Source: CAWGCA01 sp963820955 (lineage in GTDB: Bacteria; Pseudomonadota; Gammaproteobacteria; Chromatiales; Chromatiaceae). From it: a stretch of DNA of 64,000 nt. The stretch is taken from NCBI GenBank assembly GCA_963820955.1, contig CAWGCA010000001.1:45946-109945 (forward strand), given 5' to 3'. The position numbers were made by a program, and so were the translations under genes. The notes under the pieces are model-generated. The model ran no database searches, had not been told where the DNA came from, and worked only from the letters and a program-made list of their open reading frames with translations. Below, piece by piece: positions 45,122-54,690 of this stretch (the first letter of the stretch is position 1; each line of letters starts with the position of its first letter).

Positions 45122-46168
45122 ATGTACCGCGACTTCTACGGATTCACGGGCAAGCCGTTTCAGCTGAGCCCCGATTCACGCTTCTATTTCAACAGCAAGC
45201 CCCACAACCGGGCGATGGCGTATCTTCGCTATGGACTGGAGAAACGGGAAGGCTTCATCGTCATTACCGGTGGGATCGGCACCGGCAAGACCATGCTGGT
45301 TCGGCACCTGTTGAGTGAACTCGAGACCAGTGACGTTATCGCGGCCCAGCTTGTGACGACGCAGGTAGAGCCGGAAGACATGCTGCGCATCGTCTGCGCC
45401 TCTTTCGGCCTGGGACAGGAGGGTGCCCCCAAATCAACCCTGCTGGATAAACTGGAAAAGTTTTTTCGGGCCCGGGAAGCAGAGGGGAAGCGGGTGCTGC
45501 TGGTGGTGGATGAGGCACAGAATCTCCCTTTGCGTTCGATCGAAGAGTTACGGATGCTGTCCAATTTCCAGTACGATGGAAAATCCCTGTTGCAGAGTTT
45601 TCTGCTCGGGCAGATCGAATTTGATCGAACCCTGCAGAGCCCGGCGATGGAGCAGTTCCGACAGCGCATCATCGCCGCGCTGCATCTCAAGCCCATGGAC
45701 TCGGAAGAGACACGTCGCTATATCGAATACCGTCTGACCAAAGTCGATTGGACCGACGATCCGCAGATCACGGCGGGGGCATTTGAGCAGATCTACGAGT
45801 TCTGCCAGGGGATACCGAGACGCATCAACACCTTGTGCGATCGCCTATTGTTGTTTGGATGCCTGGAAGAGCGGCATCTGCTGGACGAAAACGCGGTGAA
45901 AACGGTCATCAAAGAGATCGAGGATGAGGGATTAGGGCCACGTACTCCCGCTGAACCGGAGGCTCAATTGGCTCCTGCGCTGCCGGGAACGACTGCAATC
46001 TCTCCGGCGGCTGTAACAGCCCCCGATGGTGACCAGCTGCTGCAGCGTCTGGGTGTGCTGGAACAGGAGATGCAATCTCTTAAAAAGACCGTACAGCATG
46101 AAAGAAAGCTATTGCGTAAGGCGATATTGATTCAAATGGATATGGATATCGAAGATGAACTCGACTGA
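45122..46168 (+). CDS. XrtA-associated ExeA-like AAA+ ATPase
   Basis: A 348-residue AAA+ ATPase with Walker A GGIGTGKT (50-57), Walker B LLVVDEAQN, arginine-rich sensor region QFRQRIIAAL and a C-terminal coiled segment. It starts MYRDFYGFTGKPFQLSPDSRFYF, which defines the ExeA-type family common in exosortase A loci. Unlike its paralogue at 25.5 kb it has no membrane helix or OmpA domain. Its end overlaps wecB by 14 bp. Its function in the locus is unknown. Confidence 0.92.
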   Translation: MYRDFYGFTGKPFQLSPDSRFYFNSKPHNRAMAYLRYGLEKREGFIVITGGIGTGKTMLVRHLLSELETSDVIAAQLVTTQVEPEDMLRIVCASFGLGQEGAPKSTLLDKLEKFFRAREAEGKRVLLVVDEAQNLPLRSIEELRMLSNFQYDGKSLLQSFLLGQIEFDRTLQSPAMEQFRQRIIAALHLKPMDSEETRRYIEYRLTKVDWTDDPQITAGAFEQIYEFCQGIPRRINTLCDRLLLFGCLEERHLLDENAVKTVIKEIEDEGLGPRTPAEPEAQLAPALPGTTAISPAAVTAPDGDQLLQRLGVLEQEMQSLKKTVQHERKLLRKAILIQMDMDIEDELD

Positions 46169-47303
46169 TTCAGACATCCGGGTTCTCTGCGTGGTCGGGG
46201 CTCGACCGAATTTCATGAAAATCGCTCCCATTATGCGGGCCTTCAATCGATCCAACAGTGGTATTGCCCCGCGACTGCTGCACACGGGACAACACTATGA
46301 TACCGCGATGATGGCCTCGTTTTTCGATCAGTTGGGTATTCCCAAACCCGATGTCGATCTGGAAGTGGGCTCAGCCAGTCATGCCCAGCAGACCGCCGAG
46401 ATCATGAAACGGTTCGAACCCGAACTCGATAGCTGGCAGCCGGACTTGATCCTGGTGGTAGGGGACGTCAATTCGACCATCGCCTGCGCCCTGGTGGCGG
46501 TCAAAAAAGGTATCCCCGTTATTCACGTCGAAGCCGGTCTGCGCAGTTTCGATCGAGACATGCCCGAAGAGATCAACCGGGTACTGACCGACCGGATCTC
46601 CGAACTCCTGTTCACCACGGAACGGGATGCCGAAGTGAATCTCCTTAATGAGGGCATAGCCAACAAGTCGATTCACTTTGTTGGCAACGTCATGATCGAC
46701 ACACTGTTCCTGAACAGAGCGAAGGCGGTACCCGCCACCCAGACCCTTTCCCAGCTGAAGGACGGCGCGGGCTTTCTGGAGGACGATAACGGATTTGCGG
46801 TGTTGACCCTCCATCGACCTTCAAATGTGGATGATCCCGACGTACTCAAGCGCCTTCTGGAGACCCTGGTAGAAATCAGCGAGTCGCTACCCATCATCTT
46901 TCCAGTCCATCCAAGAACTGCAGACCGTATCGAAAAAGCCGGTCTTGGATCACTGCTGGAAAAAGGACGAATAGCTACTCTTCCTCCGCTGGGATATCTC
47001 GAGCTTTTGGGATTGATGGAATCGGCACGGGCGGTGCTGACCGATTCCGGCGGCATCCAGGAGGAGACCACGGCGCTGGGTGTTCCCTGTATCACCCTGC
47101 GTGAGAATACCGAACGGCCTATTACAGTGACGGAAGGGACCAACACCATAGTCGGTTCCGACCCGGAAAGAATCATGGCCTGCTTTCGAGACGTGATGAG
47201 GGGAGGCGGAAAGGCAGGTCGCGTACCGGAACTCTGGGACGGCCAGGCGGCGGAAAGAATCGCCCGGGTGATTCGAGAATGGGGCAATGCACATAAGCCT
47301 TAG
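46155..47303 (+). CDS. wecB: UDP-N-acetylglucosamine 2-epimerase
   Basis: A 382-residue non-hydrolysing epimerase that makes UDP-ManNAc, probably a precursor sugar for the exopolysaccharide. The family motifs are VVGARPNFMKIAPIMRA, HVEAGLRSFDRDMPEEINR, the LTDSGGIQEETTALG nucleotide-binding segment and TLRENTERPIT. It overlaps the ATPase gene, so they are co-translated. The operon continues after a short repeat-containing gap. Confidence 0.94.
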   Translation: MNSTDSDIRVLCVVGARPNFMKIAPIMRAFNRSNSGIAPRLLHTGQHYDTAMMASFFDQLGIPKPDVDLEVGSASHAQQTAEIMKRFEPELDSWQPDLILVVGDVNSTIACALVAVKKGIPVIHVEAGLRSFDRDMPEEINRVLTDRISELLFTTERDAEVNLLNEGIANKSIHFVGNVMIDTLFLNRAKAVPATQTLSQLKDGAGFLEDDNGFAVLTLHRPSNVDDPDVLKRLLETLVEISESLPIIFPVHPRTADRIEKAGLGSLLEKGRIATLPPLGYLELLGLMESARAVLTDSGGIQEETTALGVPCITLRENTERPITVTEGTNTIVGSDPERIMACFRDVMRGGGKAGRVPELWDGQAAERIARVIREWGNAHKP

Positions 47304-47307
47304 TAGT

Positions 47308-47345
47308 CCCCTCTCCCCCATGAGGGGGAGAGGGCTAGGGTGAGG
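47308..47345. repeat. REP-like palindrome
   Basis: CCCTCTCCCCC (47309-47319) and GGGGGAGAGGG (47324-47334) form a perfect 11-bp stem, followed by CTAGGGTGAGGGGG. This composition is a recurrent intergenic element in proteobacterial genomes. It lies in the gap between wecB and the deacetylase gene and could reduce read-through. Confidence 0.7.
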
Positions 47346-47473
47346 GGGATCTATCATTTCTTTTTGTAGATTGAGATCCTTGCTCGTCAAACTCTCATTC
47401 TGAAGGGTTTTTGCGGCACCTGCGAGTTTTACGATGGATTTAACGCTGTGGTCGCTTACTCTGTTTAACTTCC

Positions 47474-48364
47474 ATGGATACCCTGAAAACACTGTCTGAA
47501 GATATGAATAGCGCCGATCAAAGCCGCTCTAAACAAGGAATCCTCAACGCCATGACGGTCGATGTAGAGGACTATTTTCAGGTATCGGCCTTTGAAAATC
47601 ATATCCCCAAAGAAGATTGGGATCGTATCCCCTGCCGGGTCGAGGCCAATGTCGACCGGATTCTCGAGTTGTTTGACAGCAAGGATGTCAAAGCGACCTT
47701 TTTCACTCTTGGATGGATTGCGGAACGCTATCCCGCAATGGTTCGGAGGATCGTCGGCAGCGGTCATGAACTTGCCAGTCACGGCTGGGAGCATGTCCGG
47801 GTTACCGAACAGACGGAAGCCGTGTTCAGAGAAGATGTAAAAAAGACCCGTGGCTTTCTGGAAGAGATCGGCGGTCAGCAGATCCGGGGTTACAGGGCAG
47901 CGAGCTATTCCATAGGCAGCACCAACCTATGGGCTCTCGACGTGCTGGCTGATGAAGGTTATCAATACAGTTCCAGCATCGTGCCTGTCCGGCACGACCT
48001 CTATGGAATGCCTGAAGCCCCACGCTTCCCCTTCTCTGCCGCGAACGGGAAACTGCTTGAAATCCCCGTGACAACCTTGAAACTGGGGCGACGCAACCTG
48101 GCCTGCGGCGGTGGCGGTTGGTTTCGGCTGTTTCCCTACCTGTTCACCCGCTGGACCTATCGACGGGTGAATGAAAAAGAGGGAGAACCCGGCGTTTTCT
48201 ATTTTCACCCCTGGGAGATCGATCCTGATCAGCCTCGCCAGGAGGGAATCGGCCTGAAAACCCGTTTTCGTCACTATCTGAATCTAAACCGAACCCAAAG
48301 TCGCCTGGAAAGGCTGCTGGATGATTTCGAGTGGGGGCGTATGGACGAGGTTTTTCTCAAGTAG
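47474..48364 (+). CDS. XrtA-associated polysaccharide deacetylase
   Basis: A 296-residue NodB-type carbohydrate deacetylase that would remove acetyl groups from the exported polymer or its precursor. Motif 1 is TVDVEDYFQVSAF, motif 2 with metal histidines is SHGWEH, motif 3 is GYRAASYSI and the C-terminal HPWEIDPDQPR is the DUF3473 part found in XrtA clusters. The start could be the later ATG at 47504 or 47552, since the conserved part begins at TVDVEDYF. No signal peptide is seen. Confidence 0.9.
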   Translation: MDTLKTLSEDMNSADQSRSKQGILNAMTVDVEDYFQVSAFENHIPKEDWDRIPCRVEANVDRILELFDSKDVKATFFTLGWIAERYPAMVRRIVGSGHELASHGWEHVRVTEQTEAVFREDVKKTRGFLEEIGGQQIRGYRAASYSIGSTNLWALDVLADEGYQYSSSIVPVRHDLYGMPEAPRFPFSAANGKLLEIPVTTLKLGRRNLACGGGGWFRLFPYLFTRWTYRRVNEKEGEPGVFYFHPWEIDPDQPRQEGIGLKTRFRHYLNLNRTQSRLERLLDDFEWGRMDEVFLK

Positions 48365-48532
48365 AGGGCTGCTTCCGCAGGGGCAGTTCCCCGACCAGTA
48401 GATACTCAATATTCCGAAGTAAATGTCGCTAATCGAGGGAGGTCTGGCTCTTTGTTTGAAACGTATTTTGAAGGGTACTAACTCCTCTGGAGAGAGCGGA
48501 AAGCCTTAGGGATCTCTGATTCATTAATACTA

Positions 48533-48621
48533 CGTCATCCCGGCGTAGGCCGGGATCCAGTGACTTATTGATTACTTTAAGATGGATTCCGGATCTACGC
48601 TGCGCTTCGTCCGGAATGACA
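48533..48621. repeat. composite REP-like inverted repeat
   Basis: GTCATCCCGG near 48534 and CCGGAATGAC at 48611-48620 form the outer inverted ends. Each half has its own hairpin: ATCCCGG with CCGGGAT on the left and ATTCCGGA with TCCGGAAT on the right. This layout is that of widespread REP/BIME-type intergenic elements. A degenerate half-copy lies near 40042-40077. Confidence 0.7.
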
Positions 48622-48734
48622 AATAAATTAAAGGTTCCATAAAAATATGTTGAAAAATGGATTGTGGCTTTCACTAGAATGACAAAATACTGAGTTTCGT
48701 TATCGGATTAATAATGACCAAAAACGGAGTACCC

Positions 48735-49763
48735 ATGGCGCTGCAGGTCCACCGACTAAGTGACTCAGATTTCCCAAAATGGGATGCCTTTGTGGAAAAT
48801 TGCCCCGAGGCAACTTTTTTCCATCTCGCCGGCTGGAAGACCGTTCTGGAAAAGGCCTTCAAGCACCCTACCTTCTATCTCTACGCGGAAAGAGATGGGA
48901 AAGTCGAAGGCGTGCTTCCCCTTAGTCAGGTCAAGAGTCTGCTTTTTGGTAACACCCTCATCTCCACGCCCTTCTGTGTCTATGGAGGGGTTTCGGCGAC
49001 CACAGATGAAGCGCGACTAGTACTGAATTCGGCAGCCTGTGAACTGGCAAAGGAGCTACAGGTCGATGCGCTGGAGATAAGAAATCTTGAATATTTCGAA
49101 CAGGATTGGCCGACAAAAGAGCTCTACGTAACCTTTCGCAAGGAGATCGACCCGGATCCCGAAGTCAATCTCAAGGCCATTCCACGCAAACAACGGGCCA
49201 TGGTGAGGAAGGGAATAAAGGCAGGGCTCGTCAGCGAAGAGGTTGAGGGATGGCAACGACTCTACCAGGTCTATTCCGAAAGCGTTAGAAACCTGGGTAC
49301 CCCGGTTTTTTCCGCCAGATATTTCAAAGTATTGCGGGAGGTCTTTGGCGAAGCCTGCCGCGTGTTGATGGTGAAACATCAAGATCAGGATATCGCCGGT
49401 GTCATGAGCTTCTATTTTCGAGACCAGGTGCTCCCTTACTATGGTGGCAGCCGATCGATTGCCCGGGGCGTGAAGGGAAACGATTTCATGTACTGGGAAC
49501 TGATGCGACGCTCTGGGGAGCAGGGTGTGCGGGTGTTTGATTACGGCAGGAGCAAAGAGGGGACAGGCTCTTACAGTTTCAAGAAAAACTGGGGTTTTTC
49601 ACCAGAGCCACTTTATTACCAATACTTTTTGGTCAAGTCGGAGGAAATTCCCGAAATCAATCCAATGAACCCGAAGTATCAGTTATTCATCAAGGCCTGG
49701 AAGAAACTGCCTCTGCCGCTTTCAAATTTTATCGGCCCCATGTTGTCGCGAAATCTGGGATGA
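48735..49763 (+). CDS. XrtA-associated FemAB/GNAT protein
   Basis: A 342-residue protein of the FemAB-like acyltransferase fold, two GNAT-type domains. ATFFHLAGWKTVLEKAF and the C-terminal GRSKEGTGSYSFKKNWGFSPEPLYYQYF are typical. FemAB proteins use aminoacyl-tRNA to add amino acids, but the acceptor here is unknown; an amino-acid decoration of the polymer is a plausible role in XrtA loci. ATG 48735 is preferred over 48714 because GGAG lies 6 bases upstream. Confidence 0.87.
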   Translation: MALQVHRLSDSDFPKWDAFVENCPEATFFHLAGWKTVLEKAFKHPTFYLYAERDGKVEGVLPLSQVKSLLFGNTLISTPFCVYGGVSATTDEARLVLNSAACELAKELQVDALEIRNLEYFEQDWPTKELYVTFRKEIDPDPEVNLKAIPRKQRAMVRKGIKAGLVSEEVEGWQRLYQVYSESVRNLGTPVFSARYFKVLREVFGEACRVLMVKHQDQDIAGVMSFYFRDQVLPYYGGSRSIARGVKGNDFMYWELMRRSGEQGVRVFDYGRSKEGTGSYSFKKNWGFSPEPLYYQYFLVKSEEIPEINPMNPKYQLFIKAWKKLPLPLSNFIGPMLSRNLG

Positions 49764-49773
49764 CCGGGTCGAA

Positions 49774-51027
49774 ATGAAACCGTCACTGCTATTTCTCTGC
49801 CACCGAATCCCTTATCCCCCGAACAAGGGAGATAAGATCCGCTCTTACCACCTGCTGGGGTATCTCAACCAGCACTATCGCGTTTTTTTAGGTGCCTTTA
49901 TAGACGAGGAGTCGGATTGGGATCACGTTGCCAGGGTAAATGAACTGTGCGAGGAGACCTGTTTCATCAGACTCAATCCCCGTAAGGCCAGGGTAAAAAG
50001 CCTCACAGGACTGATTACCCATCGCCCGCTGACACTTCCCTATTATGCTAACAGGCAACTGGCGGACTGGACCAAGCGGATTGTGGATGAGCAGGAGATC
50101 AAACGGCTGATCGTCTACTCTTCGGCTATGGCCCAATATGTCCTGGACTCAGACCTTGGAATTGAACGAAGGGTCATCGACTTCGTCGATGTTGATTCGG
50201 ACAAATGGCGTCAGTATGCCGGAAAAAAGAGCTGGCCCATGAGTTGGATTTATCGAAGAGAGGCCGATCGATTACTCCATTTCGAGCGGAAGGTAGCGGC
50301 CTGTTACGATGCCAGTCTGTTCGTTTCCTCTGCTGAGGCGGAGGCGTTCCGGCAGCTTTCGCCCCATTCGGGAGAGAAGGTGGATTTTTACAATAACGGC
50401 GTGGATACGGCTTATTTTTCCCCGGACAGAGATTATCCTAATCCCTATCCGGAGGGGACCGCTGCACTGGTTTTTACGGGGGCCATGGATTACTGGCCCA
50501 ACATCGATGCGGTCATCTGGTTTGCCAGAGAGATTTTCCCCATAATTCGCCAAACCCGGCCAGACCTCAGATTCTATATTGTGGGAAGTAAGCCCTCCGC
50601 GGCGGTAAGCCAACTGGAAAGAGAGCCTGGCATAGTGGTCACCGGACGGGTGGAGGATGTGCGGCCCTATCTCGCTCATGCAGTAGCCGCGGTCGCACCC
50701 ATGCGGATTGCGCGGGGTATCCAGAACAAGGTACTGGAGGCAATGGCCATGGCCAAACCCACTATCGTGACCTCCATGGGCCTGGAGGGTATTTCAGCCA
50801 CCGATACTGTGGAGGTCCATGTGGCAAATGATGCGCCTTCCTTCGCCAGGAAGATCGATATGATCTTCGATGGGATGGGAACGGCCGGCACTCTCGGTGC
50901 CACGGCAAGAGCCAAGGTCTGCAGAGAATTCACATGGGAAGGCAGTCTGCCACGGGTGGGAAAACTGCTTGAAAATACCCCGACGGAAATATCCTCTCCG
51001 GAAAATGTGGTTTCCGAATGTGGTTAA
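49774..51027 (+). CDS. XrtA-associated glycosyltransferase family 4 protein
   Basis: A 417-residue GT-B glycosyltransferase beginning MKPSLLFLCHRIPYPPNKGDKIRSYHLL, the start typical of the XrtA-associated GT4 family. It has the EX7E region in VAAVAPMRIARGIQNKVLEAMAMAKP and no membrane segment. It would add a sugar to the lipid-linked repeat unit at the cytoplasmic face; the sugar is unknown. It ends about 145 bp before xrtA, where base composition changes sharply. Confidence 0.9.
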   Translation: MKPSLLFLCHRIPYPPNKGDKIRSYHLLGYLNQHYRVFLGAFIDEESDWDHVARVNELCEETCFIRLNPRKARVKSLTGLITHRPLTLPYYANRQLADWTKRIVDEQEIKRLIVYSSAMAQYVLDSDLGIERRVIDFVDVDSDKWRQYAGKKSWPMSWIYRREADRLLHFERKVAACYDASLFVSSAEAEAFRQLSPHSGEKVDFYNNGVDTAYFSPDRDYPNPYPEGTAALVFTGAMDYWPNIDAVIWFAREIFPIIRQTRPDLRFYIVGSKPSAAVSQLEREPGIVVTGRVEDVRPYLAHAVAAVAPMRIARGIQNKVLEAMAMAKPTIVTSMGLEGISATDTVEVHVANDAPSFARKIDMIFDGMGTAGTLGATARAKVCREFTWEGSLPRVGKLLENTPTEISSPENVVSECG

Positions 51028-51171
51028 AGCAACGGTTGGATTCTGTGCGATATAAGCCGAGTTATCACTCGATATGTCGTTCTAGTGATAGACCAAATTG
51101 CACAAACAACATTGGGCGTTGTCATACTCCCAGAGTTCAGCGTTGAAACCATATAGACCGTTAATGAAAGA

Positions 51172-52731
51172 ATGATTGCATCAATTGACCGACCTCCTCA
51201 GGCAGTATCTCGGAAAGCGTACGCAATTGTAGTACTTTTATCCGTTGTTTCCCTGATAGGTATATATCACCAGACAGCTTGGTCCCTTGTCTCAATATGG
51301 TGGCGTTCTGAAACTTTTGCGCATGGATTTTTAATTGTACCAATAGTTTTTTGGTTGGTATGGATGAAGCGTGAAAATCTGAGGGTAGTAAACTTCTTAC
51401 CTGAATATAGGGCTCTTATCGCAGTTGTTGGTTTCGGAGTTCTATGGATATCGGGCCACATTGTTAATGTTCTCGTTTTACAGCAATTTGCATTTGTTGC
51501 AATAGTCATTTCTTGCATATGGACGATATTGGGAAGTCAGGCTTCCAAGACAATCGTTTTTCCACTTGCCTTTCTGTTCCTCGCTGTTCCCGTCGGAGAG
51601 GATCTAGTTCCATATCTCATGGAATTTACTGCGACTTTCACTGTGGAAATGCTGCGACTGACCGGGATACCTGTTTACCGAGAAGGTCTTTACTTTTCCG
51701 TTCCAAGTGGTGATTGGTCGGTAGTAAGGGCTTGTGCTGGTATACGTTATCTAATTGCCTCGATTACTTTAGGAATTCTATTTGCCTACATAACATATAG
51801 TAGCCTATCAAGAAGAGTTCTTTTTGTAGTCGTATCAATGATAGTCCCAGTTGTAGCAAATGGTATGCGTGCTTACGGAATTGTAATGATCGGTCATCTA
51901 AGCGATATGAAACTCGCTACAGGTGTCGATCATCTACTTTACGGATGGGTATTTTTCGGCATCGTAATGCTACTTCTTTTCTGGATAGGATCGATATGGC
52001 GCGAACCAGAGAAATCGTTATCAAAACTTAGCCATGAAACCGGTCCACAGGTGCTAACAACTGAATTTCACTGGATCGAGGCAGTTAAACCTGGAGTAGC
52101 AGTTATTGTTTTCGCCATACTTTGGCCATTATTCGCATATGCAATTGAGAATAATCAAGTAAGAAGCATTGATGGGGTTTTGCGAGCACCTGAGGGTGAC
52201 GATGGCTGGGTTCAGATAGTTAGGGCAGATTGGACCTGGAACCCAGATATCCATGGAGCCGACGCCATGTTCAAGCAGTTCTACAGAAAGGAAGACAAGG
52301 TTGTTGGTGCTTATGTGGGACAGTACTATTCTCAACAGCAAGGCGATGAGTTAGTCAGCCCGGACTATATTTTTTCTAGAGAAAGGAAAGAGGCCTGGAA
52401 GAAGGTAGGGGAGGGAAAGATTTCTATCGTCTTGAACAGAAAAGTAGTCAATCTTAGGAAAGCTATTATCTCGGATTCAAATGGAAAATATCTAGTCTGG
52501 TACCTGTATCGTATCGGCTCACGATACACTTCAAACCAGTATATTGCGAAAATTATTGAAGCTTTCAATTGGCTGACTTTCAGTCGTCGTGATGTCGCCA
52601 TTCTTTTCTTCGTAACACCAATAAATAGTGATCAAGAGTCAGCCGCTAGCGACCTTCAGAAATTTTTTGAGGCAATGCATGAAGGTATGGAAGCATCTCT
52701 TGATAAACCGATTCGAACAATAGAAAAATAG
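51172..52731 (+). CDS. xrtA: exosortase A with fused EpsI domain
   Basis: A 519-residue inner-membrane cysteine protease-like enzyme that cleaves C-terminal PEP-CTERM signals of exported proteins. About eight hydrophobic helices carry the catalytic residues Cys188 (VVRACAGIRYL), Arg233 (NGMRAYGI) and His254 (DHLLYGW). Residues about 300-519 are the EpsI-type periplasmic domain (DUF3485) fused as in most exosortase A proteins. No protein with a PEP-CTERM tail was found in the window. All catalytic residues are intact. The gene is more AT-rich than those upstream. Confidence 0.93.
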   Translation: MIASIDRPPQAVSRKAYAIVVLLSVVSLIGIYHQTAWSLVSIWWRSETFAHGFLIVPIVFWLVWMKRENLRVVNFLPEYRALIAVVGFGVLWISGHIVNVLVLQQFAFVAIVISCIWTILGSQASKTIVFPLAFLFLAVPVGEDLVPYLMEFTATFTVEMLRLTGIPVYREGLYFSVPSGDWSVVRACAGIRYLIASITLGILFAYITYSSLSRRVLFVVVSMIVPVVANGMRAYGIVMIGHLSDMKLATGVDHLLYGWVFFGIVMLLLFWIGSIWREPEKSLSKLSHETGPQVLTTEFHWIEAVKPGVAVIVFAILWPLFAYAIENNQVRSIDGVLRAPEGDDGWVQIVRADWTWNPDIHGADAMFKQFYRKEDKVVGAYVGQYYSQQQGDELVSPDYIFSRERKEAWKKVGEGKISIVLNRKVVNLRKAIISDSNGKYLVWYLYRIGSRYTSNQYIAKIIEAFNWLTFSRRDVAILFFVTPINSDQESAASDLQKFFEAMHEGMEASLDKPIRTIEK

Positions 52732-52768
52732 TGTAGATAGATATTTTACGTTAGAGAGATTTAATTCA

Positions 52769-54654
52769 GTGTGTGGAATCGTAGGCATATTTGATACTGT
52801 GGGTCGATGCGAGATATCGCATGAAGTACTACATAGAATGAACGAAAAACAGTATCATTGAGGGCCGGATGAAGGAGGTATACATATAGAACCAGGTTTG
52901 GGTTTTGGTCATCGTCGCCTTTCGATTATAGATCTTTCAGGAGGCAAGCAACCTCTGTTCAATGAAGATAACACGGTTGTCGTTACCTATAATGGTGAGA
53001 TTTATAATTTCCAAGAATTGTCAATCGAACTGAGGTCGCTAGGCCATCATTTTCGAACACATTGTGATACCGAAGTAATCGTACATGCTTGGGAGCAATG
53101 GGGTGATTCCTGTGTCGACAGATTTCGAGGTATGTTTGCGTTTGCTTTATGGGATCGAAACAAACAAACTCTCTTTCTTGCCCGCGATCGTATCGGTATA
53201 AAACCTCTCTACTATGCAAATCTGAATGATGGGGGTTTTATATTCGCTTCCGAATTAAAGTCACTTAAAGAGTATGCAAGTTTTCCCCATGAAATAGATC
53301 CGAGAGCGGTGGAAGAGTATTTCACGTTTGGTTACATACCAGACCCTAAAACAATTTACAAAGGGGTAAATAAACTGCAACCAGGTCATCGTTTAAAGAT
53401 TAGACGTGGCCAGAAGATTATTAAATCTGAATCGTATTGGGATATTTCCTTTCAATCAAACTCAGACAGCAATGAAAAAGCAGTCGAGAGCGAATTGATT
53501 GAACGATTAAGGGAAGCCGTAAGAATACGAATGATTTCAGAGGTCCCACTAGGTGCTTTTCTTTCAGGGGGTGTGGATTCTAGTGCGGTAGTATCGATGA
53601 TGGCAGGTGAATCCCATAGCCCAGTCAATACTTGCTGTATTTCCTTTGGTGAAAAGAAATATGATGAGTCACTTTATGCTGCTATGGTCGCAGAACAATA
53701 CAGAACTAACCATCGAGTAGAGCAGGTAAACCCAAACGATTTTGATCTGATTGATAGATTATCAACTCTTTATGATGAGCCGTTTGCTGATAGTTCAGCT
53801 CTCCCTACCTACCGAGTATGCGAACTTGCAAAAAAAAAGGTTACTGTTGTACTTTCAGGAGATGGAGGAGATGAAAACTTTGCTGGATATCGCAGATATA
53901 CTTGGCATACGAATGAAGAAAAACTGAGATCTTTTCTGCCAGAAATAGTTAGGCATCGGTTATTCGGATTTCTGGGAAAAGTGTACCCAAAGGCAAATGG
54001 GCCCCAAGATTCTTTCGAGCAAAATCCACGTTTCAATCACTGTCACGAACTTCTATCGAAGGTTACTTGGAAATCGTATCGTTCCTCGATAAAGATACGC
54101 GAGTTAAGTTGTTCAGTAATAAACTGAAAAGCGATCTTCAGGAGTATAACGCAATAGAAGTATTTAGAAGCTATTTGAATAACGCACCTATAGATAACAC
54201 CTTATCAATGGTTCAGTATTTAGATTTCAAGACTTATTTACCCGGGGATATACTCACGAAAGTAGATCGTGCAAGCATGGCACACGCACTTGAAGTACGG
54301 GTTCCAATACTTGACCATTTATTTGTTGATTGGGTTTCTGGCCTACCACCGACTCTAAAGTTACGAAAAGGGGAAGGGAAATATATCTTTAAAAAATCGC
54401 TTCAACCATTTCTTTCTGAAGATATTCTTTATCGTAAAAAAATGGGTTTTGCAGTTCCATTGGCAAGCTGGTTCAGAGGGGCATTGAGTGACAAGGTAGT
54501 AAAGGGTGTTCTTGGGGATTGCATTTCGGATTGCGGATTTTTTAATAGAAGCTATTTAGAGACATTAGTAGTCGAACACCAGTCTGGGAAATTCAACCAT
54601 AGCAGCAGTATTTGGGCGCTACTTATGTTCGAAGCATTTTTGAGCAAAAAATAA
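52769..54654 (+). pseudogene. XrtA-system amidotransferase (asparagine synthase-like), disrupted
   Basis: The full frame would encode about 628 residues of the XrtA-associated amidotransferase. It starts GTG TGT GGA ATC, so the catalytic Cys follows Met as in functional glutaminases (CGIVGIFDT). Two lesions break it: an in-frame TGA at 52859-52861 where a CGA (Arg of YHRGPDEGG) is expected, and a one-base deletion near 53998 that shifts YPKAN-GPQ away from YPKAN-WAPRFFRAK. Downstream of the deletion the frame resumes correctly to LEVRVPILDH and FGKKMGFAVP-type C-terminal motifs. The PP-loop SGGVDSSAV lies between the lesions. One could be a sequencing error, both less likely. Confidence 0.85.
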
Positions 54655-54690
54655 TTAATTATTTTAGTTTGTTGCAACAAGCACAATTAG

